Shown here piece after piece: positions 16,399 through 25,511 of a DNA stretch of 64,000 bases (position 1 is its first letter; every line of letters begins with the position of its first letter). The DNA comes from Longimicrobium sp. GTDB taxonomy: Bacteria; Gemmatimonadota; Gemmatimonadetes; Longimicrobiales; Longimicrobiaceae. The position numbers and the translations under genes were made by a program. The stretch spans positions 11,539-75,538 of the forward strand of contig NZ_DASVSF010000013.1 in NCBI RefSeq assembly GCF_036388275.1, written 5' to 3'. The notes below the pieces were generated by a model. It did not search any database, was not told where the DNA came from, and was given only the letters and a program-made list of their open reading frames with translations.

Positions 16399-16429
16399 AG
16401 CGGGGGCGAGCACCTGGCTCGCCCCCGCT
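16399..16429. terminator. bidirectional terminator between convergent genes
   Basis: Perfect stem AGCGGGGGCGAGC / GCTCGCCCCCGCT with a 5-base loop. It lies between the TSUP permease (+, stop 16379) and the acidic protein (-, stop 16456). A short TTT run follows on the plus strand. Confidence 0.85.
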
Positions 16430-16455
16430 TTCGTCCATCCGCCGCGTGGCCGCGG

Positions 16456-16836
16456 TTACTCCTCGTCCATCCCCTGCTCTTCGCGGGCCGCGGTCAGGTA
16501 GCGGCGCAGGTCGTCCTCGCTGAGACCGGCCAGCTGGCGGAGGATGCCGTGGAACTGCTCGCGCGTGGCGCCGGCCTCGTCGCGGGTGAGCTCGTCGTCG
16601 ATGTCCACCCGCCATCCCGCGTCGTCCTCGTCCTCGTCGGGGGCGGCCGTGGGGTCCAGGTTGCTGAGGGAGTGGAACACCAGCGTGGCGCCCAGCGCGT
16701 TGGGGTCGTCGACGTACGACGAGATCTCGGCCTCGGCCATGTAGATTTCGCCTTCCGCCTCGAAGATACGGAAGCCGAGGGCGACCCCGAACCCTTCTTC
16801 CCCGTGCCCGTGATCGTGCTCGTGCGTCTCGCTCAT
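16456..16836 (-). CDS. acidic His-rich hypothetical protein (126 aa)
   Basis: N-terminal metal-binding-like stretch SETHEHDHGHGEEG, then a beta-rich region and a strongly acidic segment (DEDEDDAGWRVDIDDE) with a C-terminal helical end. Start ATG 16836 with GGAGGAACG. No family recognised; soluble and cytosolic by appearance. Confidence 0.7.
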   Translation of the reverse strand: MSETHEHDHGHGEEGFGVALGFRIFEAEGEIYMAEAEISSYVDDPNALGATLVFHSLSNLDPTAAPDEDEDDAGWRVDIDDELTRDEAGATREQFHGILRQLAGLSEDDLRRYLTAAREEQGMDEE

Positions 16837-16980
16837 CGTTCCTCCGGATTGGTGACTGGCTGCTGACGGTGCTGCTGCGGCGGCAAGATACGCACCGGCG
16901 AACGCGGGGGACAGGGCGGCGTTTCGCCTCGTCCGCATCGCACGGGGGCACGCATCGCGATCCGCGGCGTATCACCCGGA

Positions 16981-17017
16981 CTCCGGTCCCGCCGTCGTGG
17001 CGGGGCCGGAGCTTTTT
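16981..17017 (+). terminator. terminator-like hairpin just upstream of the DMT transporter
   Basis: Stem CTCCGGTCCCGCC / GGCGGGGCCGGAG (one G-U pair), loop of 5, followed by CTTTTT. This is a textbook intrinsic terminator on the plus strand, but the next plus-strand gene starts only about 23 bp later and the previous one is divergent. It may be an attenuator in the transporter leader. Confidence 0.7.
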
Positions 17018-17039
17018 ACTCTCGACAAGCCGGATCGCT

Positions 17040-17951
17040 TTGCGTCCTTCGTCCGTATACGTAGCGCTCATCCTGGTGCAGGTGTTCTTCGCCACGCTCC
17101 CCATCGCCGTGAAGATCGCCCTGCGCGACCTTTCCAGCCCGGCGCTGGCGCTGCTGCGCGTGACGGGCGCCGCGGTGCTGTTCCTCGCCATCCACTTCGC
17201 CACCGGCGGCCAGCGCGTCAGGTCGCGGGCGGACTACCTGCGGCTGGCGCTGTACTCCGTGTTCGGCGTAATCCTGAACCAGCTGCTGTACATCACCGCG
17301 CTGACGATGACCACGGCCACGGCCGCGCAGACGCTGGTGACGGCCGGCCCGGCGCTGACGCTGCTGGTGGCCATCCTCATGCGGCACGAGTCCGCCACCC
17401 CCGCCAAGTGGCTGGGCATCGCCCTCGCCGGCTGCGGGGCGCTGCTCCTGGTGGGAGTGGGGCTTCACCAGGGGAGCGTGCTGGGAAACCTGCTGGCGCT
17501 CAGCAACGTCACGGCGTACTCCGTGTACCTGGTGATCTCGCGCGGCATCCTGGCCCGCTACAACGCGCTGACGGTGATCACCTGGGTGTTCGTGTTCGGG
17601 GTCGTCGGCATCTTTCCCTGGGGGATCGCGCCGGCCATGCGCGAGGTGGGCGGGATGGGCGCGGCCACGTGGGCGGCGCTGGCGTGGATCGTGGCCGTGC
17701 CGACGGTGGCCGCGTACTACCTGAACGTGTGGGCGCTCGCCCGCGCGGAAGCCAGCCTGGTGGCCATGTTCGTCTACATCCAGCCGGTGATGACGGCGTC
17801 GCTCGCCATCCCCTTTCTGGGCGAGCGCCCCTCGCCGCGGATGATCCCGGCGACGCTGCTCATCTTCGCGGGCGTGTGGGTTTCCATCCGCGCCGGCCGC
17901 GCGGCCAAGGCCCGGGATGGGCGGGTGTCGGCGGCGGGGCAGGAGGGGTAG
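17040..17951 (+). CDS. EamA/DMT family transporter
   Basis: About 303 aa, ten predicted membrane helices in two EamA repeats: ATLPIAVKIALRDLSSPALA and GVILNQLLYITALTMTTAT in the first, LSNVTAYSVYLVISRGILAR and AYYLNVWALARAEASLVAMF in the second, then PFLGERPSPRMI. Exporter of small metabolites, substrate unknown. Start uncertain: no ATG fits, TTG 17040 precedes the first helix directly; the longer upstream frame is Arg/Pro-rich and crosses a terminator. Confidence 0.85.
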   Translation: MRPSSVYVALILVQVFFATLPIAVKIALRDLSSPALALLRVTGAAVLFLAIHFATGGQRVRSRADYLRLALYSVFGVILNQLLYITALTMTTATAAQTLVTAGPALTLLVAILMRHESATPAKWLGIALAGCGALLLVGVGLHQGSVLGNLLALSNVTAYSVYLVISRGILARYNALTVITWVFVFGVVGIFPWGIAPAMREVGGMGAATWAALAWIVAVPTVAAYYLNVWALARAEASLVAMFVYIQPVMTASLAIPFLGERPSPRMIPATLLIFAGVWVSIRAGRAAKARDGRVSAAGQEG

Positions 17952-17958
17952 CGGGGGA

Positions 17959-18086
17959 GTGCGTGAGTGCGAAAGTGCGAAAGTGCGGAAGTGCGGAAGT
18001 GCGGAAGTGCGGAAGTGCGGAAGTGCGGAAGTGCGGAAGTGCGGAAGTGCGGAAGTGCGGAAGTGCGGAAGTGCGGAAGTGCGGAG
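17959..18086. repeat. 8-bp tandem repeat, 16 units
   Basis: Twelve perfect copies of GTGCGGAA (17983-18078), preceded by GTGCGTGA and two GTGCGAAA and closed by GTGCGGAG. Begins 8 bp after the DMT transporter stop. The 8-bp unit is not a multiple of 3, yet all three plus-strand frames read through, giving 8-residue peptide repeats that are artefacts. Likely a variable-number locus. Confidence 0.95.
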
Positions 18087-18113
18087 GGAACCAGTAGCTC
18101 CGCCGCGGGCATC

Positions 18114-18220
18114 TGTCATCCTGTGAGGCCCAGGCGCGCTGTACCGGCCCGTAGCACCCACGTCGCGGGCCGAAGGATCTAGCCGCTGACACGTACAAGC
18201 CAGGACGCGGCAGCGGTCAT
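18114..18220 (+). repeat. interspersed repeat R2, copy
   Basis: Begins TGTCATCCTGTGAGGCCCAG, contains CGCGGGCCGAAGGATCTAGC and GACACGTACAA, ends CGCGGCAGCGGTCA. Best match is 55337-55440 in the same orientation. Confidence 0.85.
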
Positions 18221-18278
18221 CGGTGCCTGGGCCCCGGCTGCCGTGGGGCCCTCACCGGCCGCGCTGACACGCGTGCCA

Positions 18279-18595
18279 CCCTCTCCCACAAACAGCGTGG
18301 GCGAGGGGGTACACCCCAGGGTCGTGTGCGCTGGTGGCAGGCCCGGCGCTCGGGCGGGCGCCCCCCATCCCCAACCCTTCCCCCGCAAACTGCGCGGGGG
18401 AAGGGAGCCAGTCGAGTGCACGTGGCCAGCCGAAGCGCAGTTCAGGTCTCCCCCTCCCCTGCGCAGCGGGGGACGGGGGCCGGGGGGAGGGGGCTCTCAA
18501 GGCATGCACCGGCAGCCACTCGAACCCCGATCGAATTCTCCTCTCCCCCATGGGGTTTATGGGGGAGAGGCAGGGAGAGGGGGGTGGCCGCGGCA
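18279..18595. repeat. cluster of palindromic intergenic elements
   Basis: Contains the hairpins CCCTCTCCCAC / GTGGGCGAGGG (18279-18307, related to 41477-41505) and CTCTCCCCCA / TGGGGGAGAG (18541-18569). Between them is C-rich then G-rich sequence around 18442-18492. No convincing gene in 18221-18656. Confidence 0.6.
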
Positions 18596-18656
18596 TGCGC
18601 CAACGTCAGACCGATCTGGACAGCAGTTCTCCCACTCCTCTGGGAAGCGAGGCTCG

Positions 18657-18926
18657 CTACAGCCTCGGCCCCATCAGCGCGGCGGCTTCGGCGGACGTGA
18701 GCACGGGGATCACCTCGAAGTCCACCAGGTCCTTCCACTGGTCGATCCACTCGTCCAGCAGCTCGCGCCGGTCGCACTCCATCACCTGGAAGCAACGCTG
18801 CAGGTCCGGCGTCACCCAGCTGCTGACGTATCGCAGCCCCTCGGGCGCAAGCCGGCCGCGGTCGCGGAACCGCCGGTAGACGGGAGCGGGATCACCCCGG
18901 AAGTCCTCCAGCACCATGTAGAGCAT
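18657..18926 (-). CDS. DUF3303 domain protein (89 aa)
   Basis: Whole-length match to the DUF3303 pattern: MLYMVLEDFRGDPAPVYRRF, LAPEGLRYVSSWV, RCFQVMECDRRELLDEWI, then DLVDFEVIPVLTSAEA. Ferredoxin-like (dimeric alpha-beta barrel-like) small protein of unknown function. It lies 39 bp downstream of the radical-SAM gene on the same strand and may be the last gene of that operon. Confidence 0.85.
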   Translation of the reverse strand: MLYMVLEDFRGDPAPVYRRFRDRGRLAPEGLRYVSSWVTPDLQRCFQVMECDRRELLDEWIDQWKDLVDFEVIPVLTSAEAAALMGPRL

Positions 18927-18965
18927 CCATCCTCCCGGGTTTCGTGTGGATGCAGGCCGGTTGCT

Positions 18966-19592
18966 TCAGCGGCCCCCGCGGGAGGGCGGCTCCACGCAGG
19001 CCAGGCCGTCCAGCATCGCCTCCAGTGCGTCGGGAGACACGACTCCGTTCACCAGGATCTCGCCATCCGCGCCCAGCCTCACCTCGATCCGCTGTGGATC
19101 GGACTGCAGCTCGTCGCGCAGGTGGGCGTACCGCGGCGTCAGGAAGTGGAGCCGCTGGTTGCTGGAGCCGGCCAGCCCCGCCGCGCCGCCGGTGCGGCCC
19201 GCGAGAAAGGGGCCGTCCACCAGGAGGTCCGTCGCGTCGAGCAGCGCGTCCCAGTCCGCGCGGGCGCCGCGCCGGAGCGATTCGATGGTGTAGCCGCTGT
19301 AGGTGAGCACGGAAAGTCCCTCCGCGCGGAGCAGCGCCGCCACCTGCGCCAGCGGGCCCGCCTGGGCGAAGGGCTCCCCGCCCGCGAAGGTGACGCCCTC
19401 CACCGGCGGCCCGTCCAGGATGCGCCGGGCCAGGTCTTCCACCGAAACCGCTTCGCCGCCGTCCTCCGGCCAGGTCCACGGCACCGCGCACCCTGCGCAG
19501 CGGATGGGACATCCCTGCACCCAGACGCACGCGCGTTCGCCGGGGCCCTCCACGCGGGTGGACGCAAGGAAGCGGGCGATGCGCAGCTGCAC
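18966..19592 (-). CDS. radical-SAM activating-enzyme-like 4Fe-4S protein
   Basis: 208 aa. The N-terminus holds RACVWVQGCPIRCAGCAVPW, with the radical SAM C-x3-C-x2-C motif, then GVTFAGGEPFAQAGPLA (the GGEP SAM-binding motif) and LLVDGPFLAG, as in NrdG/pyruvate formate-lyase activases. Such small activases make glycyl radicals on a partner enzyme, but no glycyl-radical enzyme is nearby. Starts with GTG one base after the upstream HhH gene and belongs to the AAA-DUF1257-DUF2997 operon. Confidence 0.85.
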   Translation of the reverse strand: MQLRIARFLASTRVEGPGERACVWVQGCPIRCAGCAVPWTWPEDGGEAVSVEDLARRILDGPPVEGVTFAGGEPFAQAGPLAQVAALLRAEGLSVLTYSGYTIESLRRGARADWDALLDATDLLVDGPFLAGRTGGAAGLAGSSNQRLHFLTPRYAHLRDELQSDPQRIEVRLGADGEILVNGVVSPDALEAMLDGLACVEPPSRGGR

Positions 19593-19593
19593 G

Positions 19594-20265
19594 TCAGTAA
19601 TCCACCCGCCGGCCCGTCGGACGCGGCGGCGCGGCGCGGGGCGTGGTGAAGGCGAGCGGCCGGATGCGCTCCCGGATGTGCGGCTTCAGGTCCAGCGCGT
19701 CCGCGAAGTCCTCTACCGATGCGAACCCGCCGCGGGCCTCGCGCAGCTCCACGGCGCGCTGGGCGAGAATTGGCCCGATCCCCGGAAGCGCGGCGATGGC
19801 GGCCTCGGGCCCCGCGTTCAGGTCCACGAGCGCGGACGCCTGAGGTGAGGACGCGGGGGCGCTCGGCCAAGGTGCGGCGGGGGGCGTCAACGGAGCGTAT
19901 GTGGCGTCGACCGGCATGACGCGGGTGGCTCGCGGTGCCGGCGAGCTGCGCCTTGCGTCGCCGGACAGATCTGCGTCCAGGCGGATCAGGAACTCCGGGC
20001 GCGCCATGAAGGCGTGCACCGTGCCGACGAACCAGAGCGCCACGACGATGAGGCCCGTCCAGTTGTCGCTGTTGTCCGTGAGCGCGAGCGCGGAGACGAA
20101 CCCGAGGAAGTAGACGGCAGCCGCCACGATCCAGGGACGGTGGCGCGCCCGGATCCCGGCGTACAGGAACGCCGCCCACGCAAGCATTCCCACGCTCGCC
20201 GGCGGTACCAGCACCCAGGCGGATTGCAGCAGTTCCCACCCCAACCCGCGTTTCGTGATCGCCAT
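19594..20265 (-). CDS. three-TM protein with helix-hairpin-helix domain (paralog 1)
   Basis: 223 aa. About three N-terminal membrane helices end in WFVGTVHAFMARPEFLIRLD. A Pro/Ala linker follows, then a ComEA-like helix-hairpin-helix (VDLNAGPEAAIAALPGIGPI, LAQRAVELREARGGFASVED) and a C-terminal GRRVDY. Paralog of 20328-21125 with the same architecture. The domain could bind DNA or act as a protein contact; its position between a AAA ATPase group and a radical SAM protein argues against a plain competence role. Confidence 0.8.
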   Translation of the reverse strand: MAITKRGLGWELLQSAWVLVPPASVGMLAWAAFLYAGIRARHRPWIVAAAVYFLGFVSALALTDNSDNWTGLIVVALWFVGTVHAFMARPEFLIRLDADLSGDARRSSPAPRATRVMPVDATYAPLTPPAAPWPSAPASSPQASALVDLNAGPEAAIAALPGIGPILAQRAVELREARGGFASVEDFADALDLKPHIRERIRPLAFTTPRAAPPRPTGRRVDY

Positions 20266-20327
20266 CTCGCTTCACCTGCCGGAGCGCCGCGCCCGCCGGG
20301 GCCGCGCGTGTGGATGTGGGGGGAGGA

Positions 20328-21125
20328 TCAGAAATCCACCACGCGCCTGCCCGTGCCGGGAGCCGGGGGAGCGGAAGGCGTCGGGGGCGTACCCAGCACC
20401 ACCCGGGGGCGCAGTCGCTCCAGGATGTGCGGCTTCAGCGCCAGCACCGCGCCGAACTCTTCCAGCGAGCCGAACCCGCCACGCGCCCGCCGCTCCTCCG
20501 CGGCCCGCCGCGCCAGCACCGGGCCGATCCCGGGGAGCGCCGCCAGCTGGTCTTCCGGCGCGTTGTTCAGGTCTACCGCGGTGCCGGCAGGCTCGGCGTG
20601 CACCGGCTGTACGGGGCGAGGCGGAAGCGCCGGGGCCGGCGGTGGCGGCGGAGGCGGGCCGCCCTCGAACAGGGCCCACGGCGCCGCGGGAACGTCGTGG
20701 AACTCGGCTTCCTCCGCCACCTCGCGGCGCAGGTGTGCGTACGGGTCGGTGCCGTGCACGGTGTCCAGCCGCCGCAGGTACTCGTTGCGCACCCACACCG
20801 CGTGCACCATCGAGACGAGCCACAGCGTCATGAAGATCCCGCCGACCACCTCGTTCGCCGTTTCGCTGTACGGGATGGGCGACGCGGGCTCCGCCACCGC
20901 GGGCGGCGGCGCACCGGCGGGCGGCGTCTTCGGCTTGGTGGGCAGGAGCCCGAGCGCCACCCAGCTCACCAGGTAGAAGAAGCCGGCGATCACCCACTTG
21001 CGGGTGCGCGTCTTCCGGCCGGCGTACAGGAACGCGGGGCCGGAGAGCAGGCCGAAGCAAAAGGTCAGCAGGATCCACCACGACTGGCCCCACTCCCACG
21101 CCGCCCCGCGATTCGTGACGGCCAT
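20328..21125 (-). CDS. three-TM protein with helix-hairpin-helix domain (paralog 2)
   Basis: 265 aa. Same plan as paralog 1: MAVTNRGAAWEWGQSWW start (paralog: MAITKRGLGWELLQSAW), membrane helices ending WLVSMVHAVWVRNEYLRRLD, a poly-Pro linker (GGPPPPPPPAPALPP), a helix-hairpin-helix (VDLNNAPEDQLAALPGIGPV) and C-terminal GRRVVDF. Starts 3 bp after the DUF2997 gene. Tandem duplication within the operon. Confidence 0.8.
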   Translation of the reverse strand: MAVTNRGAAWEWGQSWWILLTFCFGLLSGPAFLYAGRKTRTRKWVIAGFFYLVSWVALGLLPTKPKTPPAGAPPPAVAEPASPIPYSETANEVVGGIFMTLWLVSMVHAVWVRNEYLRRLDTVHGTDPYAHLRREVAEEAEFHDVPAAPWALFEGGPPPPPPPAPALPPRPVQPVHAEPAGTAVDLNNAPEDQLAALPGIGPVLARRAAEERRARGGFGSLEEFGAVLALKPHILERLRPRVVLGTPPTPSAPPAPGTGRRVVDF

Positions 21126-21128
21126 CGC

Positions 21129-21356
21129 TCAGCTCCCCCGCACCTGGCGCCGGCGCACCTCGTCAGTCCGGACGTCGTCCGCCCGCACGTGCTCGGCCTG
21201 CTGGTACTCCGCCGTGTACGCGGAATCGACCGTCTCGGCCTCCAGCAGCTCCTCGAGGATGGCGATGTAGTCGGTACAGCGCTTTCCCTTGGCGCCGTGC
21301 ACCTCGGCCTGCACGGTACCGTCGGGAAAGATGCGAACGGTGAACGCCTCGCTCAT
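21129..21356 (-). CDS. DUF2997 protein (75 aa)
   Basis: N-terminal half fits DUF2997: FTVRIFPDGTVQAEVHGAKG, KRCTDYIAILEELLEAE. The tail is charged and Arg-rich. Overlaps the DUF1257 gene by 4 bp (ATGA). DUF2997 is typically found beside DUF1257/Ycf35 and a Ycf46 ATPase, as here. Function unknown. Confidence 0.8.
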   Translation of the reverse strand: MSEAFTVRIFPDGTVQAEVHGAKGKRCTDYIAILEELLEAETVDSAYTAEYQQAEHVRADDVRTDEVRRRQVRGS

Positions 21357-21811
21357 CGGCCCGCCCTCACCGGCATGGCGTAGCGCAGGACCACCGAGCC
21401 GTCGGCGTCGACCTTCTCGCGCTCCAGCTTCATCCCCCGCTGCGCGGCCTTCTGCTTCAGCCGCTCGTACACGCGCGCCTGGACCAGCCGCGCATACTCG
21501 TGCTCCACCGCGTCGACGAACGCCCGCGCCCGCTCGTCGGTCACGGTGCCGACGAACACGGCGTCGTGCCGCCCCTCCGCGCCAGGCTGAAATACGATTT
21601 GCGCGGTATCGAGGAGGCTGTGCACGCTGCCCGCCTCCTCCACCGACGCGCAGCCGTAGTCGTGCAGCGCCGCGCGGAGCAGCTCCGCGTCCTTGATGCG
21701 CGTGGGAAGGCGCAGCACGCGGCCTTCGCTCTCGTCGCTCCCCGCGAACAGGCGCGGCATGGCATCGGCGGCGGCGATGATGATGGGGACCAGCAGGAGC
21801 GAAACACCCAT
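21353..21811 (-). CDS. DUF1257 / Ycf35-like protein (152 aa)
   Basis: An N-terminal hydrophobic stretch (GVSLLLVPIIIAAADAM) is unusual for the family. A DUF1257-like domain follows: TRIKDAELLRAALHDYGC and the characteristic C-terminal EYARLVQARVYERLKQKAAQ, GMKLEREKVDADGSVVLRY. The plastid homologue Ycf35 has no known function. Lies 9 bp after the AAA ATPase gene. Confidence 0.8.
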   Translation of the reverse strand: MGVSLLLVPIIIAAADAMPRLFAGSDESEGRVLRLPTRIKDAELLRAALHDYGCASVEEAGSVHSLLDTAQIVFQPGAEGRHDAVFVGTVTDERARAFVDAVEHEYARLVQARVYERLKQKAAQRGMKLEREKVDADGSVVLRYAMPVRAGR

Positions 21812-21820
21812 GGCGTCCTC

Positions 21821-23497
<1,677 letters not shown>

Positions 23498-23664
23498 CCG
23501 GCCGTGGCGGTGCGGGGTGAGTGCGCCCCGGGGTCCCGGTGGGCGGGAAAACCAATGTCGCGAGCGGGCGCGCTTCCGTCCAGTGCCACCCCCGCATCTC
23601 GGCCGTTATCGTGGGGCCGCCCGGTTGCGTCTGTCGAGCCGACGCGATGGGCCGCGCAACACGC

Positions 23665-23709
23665 TTGCGTGCGGGGAGCCGCGCGGTTATATACAACCAT
23701 ATGGTTGTA
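23665..23709 (+). promoter_or_regulatory. promoter and palindromic operator of the ArsR-like gene
   Basis: -35 TTGCGT (23665-23670), 17-bp spacer, -10 TATATA (23688-23693). This puts the transcription start at about 23700, next to the ATG at 23701, so the mRNA would be leaderless. A perfect 18-bp palindrome TACAACCATATGGTTGTA (23692-23709) overlaps the -10 end and the start codon. It is a good candidate autoregulatory operator for the encoded winged-helix repressor. Confidence 0.8.
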
Positions 23710-24051
23710 CGTCACCCACTCAGCGATGCGGACCTGGACCGCCTTTTCCGCGCGCTCGCCGATGCGACGCGCCGCGACATCGTCGCGCGCCTGCTGGCCG
23801 GGGAGCCCATGTCGGTCTCCGCCCTGGCGGCGCGGTACAACATGTCGTTCGCGGCGGTCCAGAAGCACGTCGCCGCGCTAGAGGCAGCTGGACTGGTGAC
23901 CAAGCAACCGCACGGCCGCGAACGCATCGTTCGCGGCAACCCTGACCGCATCGGCCGAGCGCGCGAGCTGCTCGCCCACTTCGAGGGGCTGTGGCGGGCG
24001 CGCTTCAGCCAGCTCGATGCGGTACTCGCCGAACCCACCACCCCGGAGTGA
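23701..24051 (+). CDS. ArsR-family winged-helix repressor
   Basis: 116 aa: DADLDRLFRALADATRRDIV, ARLLAGEPMSVSALAARYNM, SFAAVQKHVAALEAAGLV, then TKQPHGRERIVRGNP. Resembles the SdpR/YozA-like ArsR group that precedes SRPBCC (AHSA1) genes; no metal-binding cysteines. No Shine-Dalgarno, consistent with leaderless translation. Stops 3 bp before the SRPBCC gene, which it likely co-regulates. Confidence 0.9.
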   Translation: MVVRHPLSDADLDRLFRALADATRRDIVARLLAGEPMSVSALAARYNMSFAAVQKHVAALEAAGLVTKQPHGRERIVRGNPDRIGRARELLAHFEGLWRARFSQLDAVLAEPTTPE

Positions 24052-24054
24052 GCC

Positions 24055-25038
24055 ATGCCGATTACGTCCGTTACCTCCAACCCCGAAGCGCTCACCCTCA
24101 CCGTGGTCGGCGACTATCCGGTGCCGCTGGAGCGCCTGTGGGACGCATGGGCGGACCCCCGCCAGCTGGAAAGGTTCTGGGGCCCGGAAACCTGGCCCGC
24201 CACCTTCACCCGCCACGACATGGCCGTCGGGGGCCGTTCCGAGTACCACATGACCGGGCCGGACGGCAGCACCGCGCATGCTTGGTTCCGGTTCCTGGCC
24301 ATCGAGCCGGGGCGTCGGATCGAGGTGGAGGACGGCTTCGCGCACCAGGATGGCCGGGTCGACGAGTCGATGCCGGTCATGCGAATGATCTTCACGTTCG
24401 AGCAGACCGCCGGCGGCTCCCGGTTCACGGGTGTGACGTACTTCCCCGGGCTGGAGGCGATGGAGAAGCTGGTGGAGATGGGCATCGTCGAGGGGATGCA
24501 GTCGGCGCTCGGGCAGATGGACGACGTGCTCGCCGACCTTGCGTCGTTCGCGGCGGGGCGCGCCACCGATGCGCAGATCCTGGACGACACCCGCGTTCGC
24601 ATCAGCCGCGTCATCCGTGGGACGGTGGACCAGGTGTGGCGCGCGCACCACGATCCCGAGCTCATCAAGGTGTGGCTGCTCGGGCCGGATGGATGGACGA
24701 TGCCGGTGTGCGAGGTCGCGTCGGCGGTGGGGGGCGCGTACCGGTACGAATGGGAGGCGGTGGATGGCTCACAGCGCTTCGGCTTCGAGGGAGAGCTGCT
24801 GGAATCCGAGCCGCCCCATCGCTCCGTGACCACCGAGCGGATGATCGGGATGGAAGGTCCCGGCGCCGTCAACGAGATGACGCTGACGGCCGTCGAAGGG
24901 GGAACCCTGATGACGCTCCTGATCGCCTACCCGAGCACGGAGGTCCGCGACATGGTGCTCGGCACCGGGATGACGGACGGCATGGAACGGAGCTACGCCC
25001 GACTGGAGAGCGAGGTGCTCGCGGCCGTTCCGGTCTGA
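24055..25038 (+). CDS. tandem double SRPBCC (AHSA1-like) protein
   Basis: 327 aa. Two START-like domains in one chain: residues about 15-160 (DYPVPLERLWDAWADPRQLE, RFWGPETWPATF) and about 180-325 (RGTVDQVWRAHHDPELIKVW, LLGPDGWTMPVCEVA). Each alone resembles the AHSA1/YndB-type proteins encoded with ArsR regulators. It probably binds a hydrophobic ligand; function unknown. The fusion is less common than two separate genes. Confidence 0.85.
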   Translation: MPITSVTSNPEALTLTVVGDYPVPLERLWDAWADPRQLERFWGPETWPATFTRHDMAVGGRSEYHMTGPDGSTAHAWFRFLAIEPGRRIEVEDGFAHQDGRVDESMPVMRMIFTFEQTAGGSRFTGVTYFPGLEAMEKLVEMGIVEGMQSALGQMDDVLADLASFAAGRATDAQILDDTRVRISRVIRGTVDQVWRAHHDPELIKVWLLGPDGWTMPVCEVASAVGGAYRYEWEAVDGSQRFGFEGELLESEPPHRSVTTERMIGMEGPGAVNEMTLTAVEGGTLMTLLIAYPSTEVRDMVLGTGMTDGMERSYARLESEVLAAVPV

Positions 25039-25107
25039 GGACGTCCCCCGGGAGTCAAACGGGGGCGCTGCAGGGTGGCGGGAATCCGCTCACCCCACGC
25101 GCTCCCG

Positions 25108-25476
25108 TCAGCATGCCACGTAAGTGCCACCGCAGGTGGCGGTCACCGATCGTATCGGGATTCCGAATGGGCCATAGGCGCGGACGGTCGCCTGCATGTC
25201 GGCGGTGCCGTCCGCAGGCGCGGGGCCAACCGTGCAGCTTCCGGATGCGGTTTCGACCTTGTAGACACGGAGCGCCCTCGCGAACACCCGCGATGCAGGG
25301 TTGCCCAGGCAAACCGCTCCCACGATGTCGACAGCCTCTCCCGCGACGACCCGGTGCGCAGGATCGGCGAATCGCTCCACACCGTTACCGATCAACGCAC
25401 CGGGCAGCCACCACCCCGCGACGAGCGTCACGGTTACGAGAAGGAGCCAGCGCAGCCGCTTGTTGCGGGAGCTCAC
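25108..25476 (-). CDS. membrane-anchored hypothetical protein (122 aa)
   Basis: N-terminal helix (WLLLVTVTLVAGWWLPGAL), then an extracytoplasmic region with five cysteines: AVCLG, SGSCTVG, ATCGG and the terminal VAC. Likely disulfide-bonded. The GTG at 25476 is the first start before the helix; the long upstream open frame belongs to antisense of hutI. No family recognised. Confidence 0.6.
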   Translation of the reverse strand: MSSRNKRLRWLLLVTVTLVAGWWLPGALIGNGVERFADPAHRVVAGEAVDIVGAVCLGNPASRVFARALRVYKVETASGSCTVGPAPADGTADMQATVRAYGPFGIPIRSVTATCGGTYVAC

Positions 25477-25511
25477 GGGTACACTGTAGAGGGAAGGGTG
25501 CCGGATGCCGC

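Noticed and set aside
17959..18086. CRISPR array
   Set aside because: Units are directly adjacent 8-mers with no spacers and no cas genes nearby.
17774..18198. ORFs with 8-residue repeats (EVRKCGSA, FRTSALPH)
   Set aside because: Produced by the 8-bp tandem repeat being open in all frames on both strands; no start signals.
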